Positions 59,832 to 64,000 of a stretch of 64,000 nucleotides of DNA are shown piece by piece (the stretch's first letter is position 1; the number at the start of each line of letters is the position of its first letter). Below the pieces are notes generated by a model that worked only from the letters and a program-made list of their open reading frames with translations, was not told where the DNA came from and searched no databases. Made by a program: the position numbers and the translations under genes. The DNA lies in contig NZ_CP104578.1 of assembly GCF_036826855.1 (NCBI RefSeq), forward strand, positions 3,410,001-3,474,000, in the 5' to 3' direction. The DNA comes from Streptomyces sp. SJL17-4 (GTDB lineage: Bacteria; Actinomycetota; Actinomycetes; Streptomycetales; Streptomycetaceae).

Positions 59832-60636
59832 CGAGGGTCTGCCGGACGAGCTGAGGGAGCTGGGACGGCGGCTGCGGGTGCCGGACGTGGACGGGGAGTC
59901 GATGGCCGAGCGGGTGCTCGCCCAGCTCCTCGCCGAGCAGGTGCCGACGCCGGTGCCGGACTCGGCCCGCCCTCGGTGGTGGACCTCGGCGTCCGCGTCG
60001 GTACGGGAATGGGTGCGGGCGCGGTGGCGGGCCCTGGTGGCGGGCCTGACCGGGGTGCTGATCGTGCTGGTGCTCACGCCGCCGGTGCGGGCGACGGTGG
60101 CGGAGTGGTTCGGGTTCGGTGGGGTCGCCGTGCGGATCGACCCGGACGGCAGGCCTGTCCCGGGGGCCGGTGGCGCGGTCCCGGGGTGCCCGGAGCCGGT
60201 GCCCCTCGGGGAGGCGGGGCGGCTCGCGGGCTTCGAGCCGCTGATACCGGCGGCGCTCGGCGCGCCGGACGCGGTGGCGGTGACGGGGTCGGCCGAGCGG
60301 GGCCGGGCGGTGATCAGTCTGTGCTGGCGCGACGGGGAGCGGACGGTCCGGCTGGACGAGTTCCCGGCCCGGCTGGACATCGGTTTCGCCAAGCAGGTGC
60401 GGACGCAGCCGGAGTGGGTCGATCTCCCGGACGGCGCGCAGGGCTACTGGTTCGCGGCCCCGCATCTGCTGACGTTCCCGATGACGGACGGGACGGGCGC
60501 GGCCTGGACCCATGAGGTCCGCACGGCGGGCCCCACGCTCCTCTGGACGAGGAACGGGGGCGCGCTCACCTTCCGGCTGGAGGGGATACCGGACCGGGAG
60601 GAGGCCCGACGGACGGCGGAGTCGGTCGGCGGCTGA
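59824..60636 (+). CDS. Membrane protein partner of the ECF sigma factor
   Basis: Protein of 270 residues with a short cytoplasmic part (ELRELGRRLRVPDVDGESMAERVLAQLL), one membrane segment (ALVAGLTGVLIVLVLT, about residue 78) and an exported domain (EWFGFGGVAVRIDPDG onward). GTG at 59824 has GGTGAGG upstream and overlaps the sigma stop by 8 bp. By position it is an anti-sigma factor or surface sensor. Confidence 0.7.
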   Translation: MADEGLPDELRELGRRLRVPDVDGESMAERVLAQLLAEQVPTPVPDSARPRWWTSASASVREWVRARWRALVAGLTGVLIVLVLTPPVRATVAEWFGFGGVAVRIDPDGRPVPGAGGAVPGCPEPVPLGEAGRLAGFEPLIPAALGAPDAVAVTGSAERGRAVISLCWRDGERTVRLDEFPARLDIGFAKQVRTQPEWVDLPDGAQGYWFAAPHLLTFPMTDGTGAAWTHEVRTAGPTLLWTRNGGALTFRLEGIPDREEARRTAESVGG

Positions 60637-60808
60637 CGGGCGGGGCGGGCCGACGGACGGCGGAACCGGACGGCCAGCGGCCGGGGCCGGACTGCCAGCG
60701 GCCGGGGCCGGACGGCGGAACCGGTCGGCCGGGGGCCGGGGCGGGGCCGGACGGGCTCCTTCGTGGTCCGTCACGGAGAAGGCCGCCCGGGGCACCGCCC
60801 CGCGGGGG
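60637..60808. repeat. Imperfect direct repeats after the sigma-partner gene
   Basis: CGGCCGGGGCCGGAC-type units of about 20 bp recur several times (60665-60760). No gene is present. Confidence 0.6.
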
Positions 60809-62086
60809 TCAGACCGGGAGCCCCGGGGCCGGGAAGGCGGACATCAGGTCGGCGACCTCCGCGCGGACCGCGGCGAGGGTCTGCTCGTCGCCCGTGCCGG
60901 CGGCCGTGACACCGCGGTCGATCCAGTCGGCGACCAGGTCCATGTGCTCCGTGGTGAGGCCGCGGGAGGTGAGGGAGGGGGTGCCGATGCGGATGCCCGA
61001 GGGGTCGAACGGCTTCCGGGAGTCGTAGGGGACGGTGTTGTAGTTGACGACGATGCCCGCCCGGTCGAGGGCCTTCGCCGCGATCTTGCCGGGGACCTGC
61101 TTGGGGGTGAGGTCCATCAGGATCAGGTGGTTGTCGGTGCCGCCGGAGACGAGGTCGAAGCCACGGGCGAGGAGCGCCTCGGCGAGGGCCTTGGCGTTGG
61201 CGACGACGGCGTGGGCGTAGTCGCGGAAGGAGGGCAGGGACGCCTCGCGGAGGGCGACGGCGATGGCGGCGGTGGTCTGGTTGTGCGGGCCGCCCTGGAG
61301 ACCGGGGAAGACGGCCTTGTCGAGGGCCTTGGCGTGCTCCTCGCGGGACATCAGCATGGCGCCGCGCGGGCCGCGCAGGGTCTTGTGGGTCGTCGTGGAG
61401 ATGACGTCCACGTGCGGGACCGGGGACGGGTGCGCGCCGCCCGCGATCAGGCCGGCGATGTGGGCGACGTCGGCGACGAGCACGGCACCGGCCTCGCGGG
61501 CGATCTCGCCGAAGGCGGCGAAGTCGATCGTGCGGGGCAGCGCGGTGCCACCGCAGAAGATCACCTTGGGGCGCTCCTTGAGGGCGAGCTCGCGGACCTG
61601 GTCGAAGTCGATGAGGCCCGTGTCGTGGCGGACGCCGTACTGGACGCCGCGGAACCACTTGCCGGTGGCGGAGACGCCCCAGCCGTGGGTGAGGTGGCCG
61701 CCCATGGGCAGGGCCATGCCCATGACGGTGTCGCCGGGCTCGGCGAAGGCGAGGTAGACGGCGAGGTTGGCCGGGGAGCCGGAGTAGGGCTGGACGTTGG
61801 CGTGGTCGACGCCGAAGACGGCCTTGGCGCGCTCGACGGCGAGGGTCTCGACCTGGTCGATGTTCTGCTGGCCCTCGTAGTAGCGGCGGCCGGGGTAGCC
61901 CTCGCTGTACTTGTTCTGGAGGACGGTGCCGGAGGCTTCGAGGACGGCGGCGGAGACGTAGTTCTCGCTGGGGATGAGGCGCAGGGTCTCGGCCTGGAGT
62001 CGTTCCTCGGCGACGACGAGGGCGGCGAGCTCGGGGTCGGCGGCGGCGAGCGCGGGGTGCTGGTACTGGTGCTGCGGAGTGGTCAT
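60809..62086 (-). CDS. glyA: Serine hydroxymethyltransferase
   Basis: Protein of 425 residues. It interconverts serine and glycine with tetrahydrofolate. The PLP lysine is in STTTHKTLRGPRG; SEGYPGRRYYEG, LPMGGHLTHGWG and ADVAHIAGLI are conserved. GGAGG precedes the ATG. Its 5' leader carries a ZTP riboswitch, linking it to folate-dependent purine synthesis. Confidence 0.97.
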   Translation of the reverse strand: MTTPQHQYQHPALAAADPELAALVVAEERLQAETLRLIPSENYVSAAVLEASGTVLQNKYSEGYPGRRYYEGQQNIDQVETLAVERAKAVFGVDHANVQPYSGSPANLAVYLAFAEPGDTVMGMALPMGGHLTHGWGVSATGKWFRGVQYGVRHDTGLIDFDQVRELALKERPKVIFCGGTALPRTIDFAAFGEIAREAGAVLVADVAHIAGLIAGGAHPSPVPHVDVISTTTHKTLRGPRGAMLMSREEHAKALDKAVFPGLQGGPHNQTTAAIAVALREASLPSFRDYAHAVVANAKALAEALLARGFDLVSGGTDNHLILMDLTPKQVPGKIAAKALDRAGIVVNYNTVPYDSRKPFDPSGIRIGTPSLTSRGLTTEHMDLVADWIDRGVTAAGTGDEQTLAAVRAEVADLMSAFPAPGLPV

Positions 62087-62146
62087 GGTGGTGTCCTCCG
62101 GGCGTCGGCGGATCCCGGGGCACTGCGTGAGAGGCGCGGCGCCACG

Positions 62147-62162
62147 CGGGACTTCGGTCCCG
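62147..62162 (-). promoter_or_regulatory. Stable hairpin after the riboswitch aptamer
   Basis: CGGGAC-TTCG-GTCCCG on the plus strand; in the minus-strand RNA a CGAA loop closes a 6-bp stem directly after the aptamer. It could be the expression platform. Confidence 0.6.
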
Positions 62163-62163
62163 T

Positions 62164-62245
62164 GACGCCCAGGCGGGCGGCGTCTCGTGTGGTCTGCCGC
62201 GCACGGCTCCCCCGGGGTCGCTTCCCCGCGCGCCAGTCGCCGTGC
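62164..62245 (-). ncRNA. ZTP riboswitch (pfl motif) upstream of glyA
   Basis: Read on the minus strand: P1 is GCACGGC/GCCGTGC (62239-62245 with 62201-62207); inside it ACTGGCG and a GCGGGG/CCCC stem, then GGGGGAG; after a linker a hairpin GACGCC/GGCGTC (62179-62184 with 62164-62169) carries CCGCCTGGGC in its loop. CGCC of the loop can pair with GGCG to form the known pseudoknot. ZTP accumulates when 10-formyl-tetrahydrofolate is short, which makes glyA a sensible target. Confidence 0.85.
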
Positions 62246-62424
62246 GTGTTCTCAGAGTAGCGGGTGTCTTATAGGCCAGGCGCGAGCCCGGCCTGACCGA
62301 CAGGACACCCGCGGACGGCGCGGCGCGCGCGAGGTTTCCCGGTCCGGCATCCGAGCGACGATAGAAACAGGGGCCACACCCCCTCGTCGGGTCACACCCG
62401 AGCCGCAGGACGAACGGAGATCCC
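62246..62424. other. Divergent promoter region of glyA and rocD
   Basis: No gene. It contains the transcription start side of the glyA leader and the rocD promoter, with CGGAGA before the rocD GTG. An inverted pair CGGGTGTC (62261-62268) and GACACCCG (62304-62311) is visible. Confidence 0.5.
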
Positions 62425-63630
62425 GTGTCGAGCACACAAGACGCGATCGCTTCGGCGGAGGCGCACAGCGCTCACAACTACCACCCCCTGCCGGTCGTCG
62501 TCGCTTCGGCGGACGGCGCCTGGATGACCGATGTCGAGGGGCGCCGCTATCTCGACATGCTCGCCGGCTACTCGGCGCTCAACTTCGGGCACGGCAACCG
62601 GCGTCTGATCGACGCGGCCAAGGCCCAGCTGGAGCGGGTGACGCTGACGTCGCGCGCCTTCCACCACGACCGGTTCGCCGAGTTCTGCTCCCGGCTCGCC
62701 GAGCTGTGCGGGAAGGAGGCGGTACTGCCGATGAACACCGGCGCGGAGGCCATCGAGACGGCCGTGAAGACCGCCCGGAAGTGGGGGTACGAGGTGAAGG
62801 GCGTGCCGGACGGGCACGCGAAGATCGTGGTGGCGGCGAACAACTTCCACGGCAGGACGACGACGATCGTCAGCTTCTCCACGGACCACGAGGCGCGGGA
62901 CCACTTCGGTCCGTACACGCCGGGGTTCGAGATCGTGCCGTACGGGGACCTGACGGCGATGGAGGCGGCGGTCACCGAGAACACGGTGGCGGTGCTGCTC
63001 GAACCGATCCAGGGCGAGGCGGGGGTCCTGGTCCCGCCGGCCGGCTATCTGGCGGGGGTGCGGGAGCTGACCCGTCGGCGGAACGTGCTGTTCATGGCGG
63101 ACGAGATCCAGTCGGGTCTGGGCCGGACGGGCCGGACGTTCGCGTGCGAGCACGAGGGCGTGGTGCCGGACGTGTACATCCTGGGGAAGGCGCTGGGCGG
63201 CGGGGTAGTGCCGGTGTCGGCGGTGGTCGCCGACCGGGATGTGCTCGGGGTGTTCAGGCCGGGTGAGCACGGGTCGACGTTCGGCGGGAATCCGCTGGCC
63301 TGCGCGGTGGCCCTGGAGGTGATCGCGATGCTGCGGACGGGCGAGTACCAGGAGCGGGCGGCGGAGCTGGGCGAGCACCTGCACGCGGAGCTGGGGCTGC
63401 TCGTGGGCGGAGGTGCGGTGGAGGCGGTGCGCGGCCGTGGGCTGTGGGCGGGGGTGGACGTGGCGCCCTCGCACGGCACGGGCCGGGAGATCTCGGAGAA
63501 GCTGATGGAGCGGGGGGTCCTGGTGAAGGACACCCACGGCTCGACGATCCGGATCGCGCCGCCGCTGGTCATCTCGAAGGAGGACCTGGACTGGGGTCTG
63601 GAGCAGCTGCGGGGCGTGCTGTCGGCCTGA
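62425..63630 (+). CDS. rocD: Ornithine aminotransferase
   Basis: Protein of 401 residues, class III PLP aminotransferase. VLPMNTGAEAIETAVKTARKWGY, FHGRTTTIVSFS, FMADEIQSGLGRTG and the PLP lysine in YILGKALGGGVVPVSA are present, all in the rocD style. It converts ornithine and 2-oxoglutarate to glutamate semialdehyde and glutamate. GTG start. Confidence 0.93.
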   Translation: MSSTQDAIASAEAHSAHNYHPLPVVVASADGAWMTDVEGRRYLDMLAGYSALNFGHGNRRLIDAAKAQLERVTLTSRAFHHDRFAEFCSRLAELCGKEAVLPMNTGAEAIETAVKTARKWGYEVKGVPDGHAKIVVAANNFHGRTTTIVSFSTDHEARDHFGPYTPGFEIVPYGDLTAMEAAVTENTVAVLLEPIQGEAGVLVPPAGYLAGVRELTRRRNVLFMADEIQSGLGRTGRTFACEHEGVVPDVYILGKALGGGVVPVSAVVADRDVLGVFRPGEHGSTFGGNPLACAVALEVIAMLRTGEYQERAAELGEHLHAELGLLVGGGAVEAVRGRGLWAGVDVAPSHGTGREISEKLMERGVLVKDTHGSTIRIAPPLVISKEDLDWGLEQLRGVLSA

Positions 63631-63708
63631 GGGCGAGAGCCCTGGACTCCCCTGGCGGTGCGGCCGAAAACCGCCCGCAAGGGGGGCATCGACAGTAGGA
63701 TCAGATAC

Positions 63709-63969
63709 ATGAGCGGTAGCAAGAAGTACTCGATCAGCCTGCCCGAGGATCTCGCGGAGAGTGTGCGGAGCCGAGTCGGGTCGGGTGGCTTCTCCGCATA
63801 CGTGGCAGAGGCTCTGGAACATCGGCTCGCCATGGAGCGGCTCCGGGAGATTGTGGCCGACTTCGAGATCGACAACGACCCGCTGACCGAGGAGGAGCTC
63901 AAGGCCGCCCGTGACGAGCTGCGCCATCACGCGTCAGGCGCGGACGACGCCCGCGAGGCTGCCGCCTGA
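63709..63969 (+). CDS. Antitoxin of a second toxin-antitoxin pair
   Basis: Protein of 86 residues. KKYSISLPEDLAESVRSRVGSGGFSAYVAEALEHRLAMERL is a ribbon-helix-helix domain; the acidic tail should bind a toxin. TAGGAT (63696-63701) lies 7 nt before the ATG (leaderless). The stop overlaps the next start (TGATG). Confidence 0.8.
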   Translation: MSGSKKYSISLPEDLAESVRSRVGSGGFSAYVAEALEHRLAMERLREIVADFEIDNDPLTEEELKAARDELRHHASGADDAREAAA

Positions 63970-64000
63970 TGGCGGGGACGCTTCTGCTGGACAGCGAAGG
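63969..64000 (+). CDS. Start of a toxin gene, probably PIN domain (partial)
   Basis: Only 10 codons are inside the window: MAGTLLLDSEG. The early Asp in a hydrophobic strand (LLLDSE) and the overlap with an RHH antitoxin suit a PIN-type ribonuclease. The rest lies beyond the window. Confidence 0.5.
   Translation, partial: MAGTLLLDSE

Overview
The window is high-GC actinobacterial chromosome, almost certainly Streptomyces. Codons are strongly GC-ending, TTA is nearly absent, many genes overlap by ATGA, GTGA or TGATG, ECF sigma and MerR/MarR/TetR/LysR regulators are common, and the Leu-UUA marker codon occurs once (S66 peptidase, codon 40). From memory the gene order resembles the conserved core around SCO48xx of S. 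coelicolor (sdh operon, SCO4848-family gene, nucleoside transporter, teichulosonic acid genes). No tRNA, rRNA, CRISPR array or antibiotic-type cluster was seen.

Layout. 1-5.0 kb: tail of a secreted protein, a DUF5819/HTTM membrane pair, GNAT, LD-carboxypeptidase-like peptidase and a hydrolase. 5-10.8 kb: LysR/MFS divergent pair, an L,D-transpeptidase, a SigG-like sigma factor, STAS, HAD and Uma2 proteins. 10.9-17.9 kb: nucleoside uptake and salvage (BMP lipoprotein, ABC ATPase, two permeases, cytidine deaminase, thymidine phosphorylase), with a shared palindromic operator in front of three of the genes. 18.2-19.4 kb: M20 amidohydrolase. 19.5-26.8 kb: a nonulosonic acid (probably Kdn, teichulosonic acid) cell-wall glycopolymer locus built of two divergent operons. 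26.9-38 kb: MerR, LysE, methylmalonyl-CoA mutase subunit, a second L,D-transpeptidase, an ECF sigma/membrane partner pair, an HTH-ClpN protein, a VapBC module, a GH20 hexosaminidase and a UraD-like protein. 38.2-41.6 kb: sdhCDAB. 41.7-49.98 kb: small membrane proteins, MarR/MFS pair, TetR operon, peptide-binding lipoprotein and metallophosphoesterase.

The most unusual part is 49.95-52.61 kb. A small membrane-protein gene of the SCO4848 family is split into an N-terminal piece (52528-52611) and a C-terminal piece (about 49951-50142), both on the minus strand. Between them lies 2.4 kb with a broken phiBT1-type serine integrase next to a recombination-site-like junction, fragments of two regulators, and a complete plus-strand copy of the same SCO4848-family gene. 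SCO4848 is the known integration gene of phage phiBT1, so this is read as a decayed integrative element sitting in its own attachment gene.

The right end carries a D-Ala-D-Ala carboxypeptidase, a YihY membrane protein, DprE1/DprE2 homologues, a 2H phosphoesterase, trpS, a second ECF sigma/membrane pair, glyA behind a ZTP riboswitch, rocD and a second RHH/toxin pair cut by the window end. Regulation visible in the sequence includes many leaderless genes (TANNNT-type -10 box 6-7 nt before the start codon) and clear operator dyads beside the LysR, MerR, MarR, TetR, VapB and HTH-ClpN genes.
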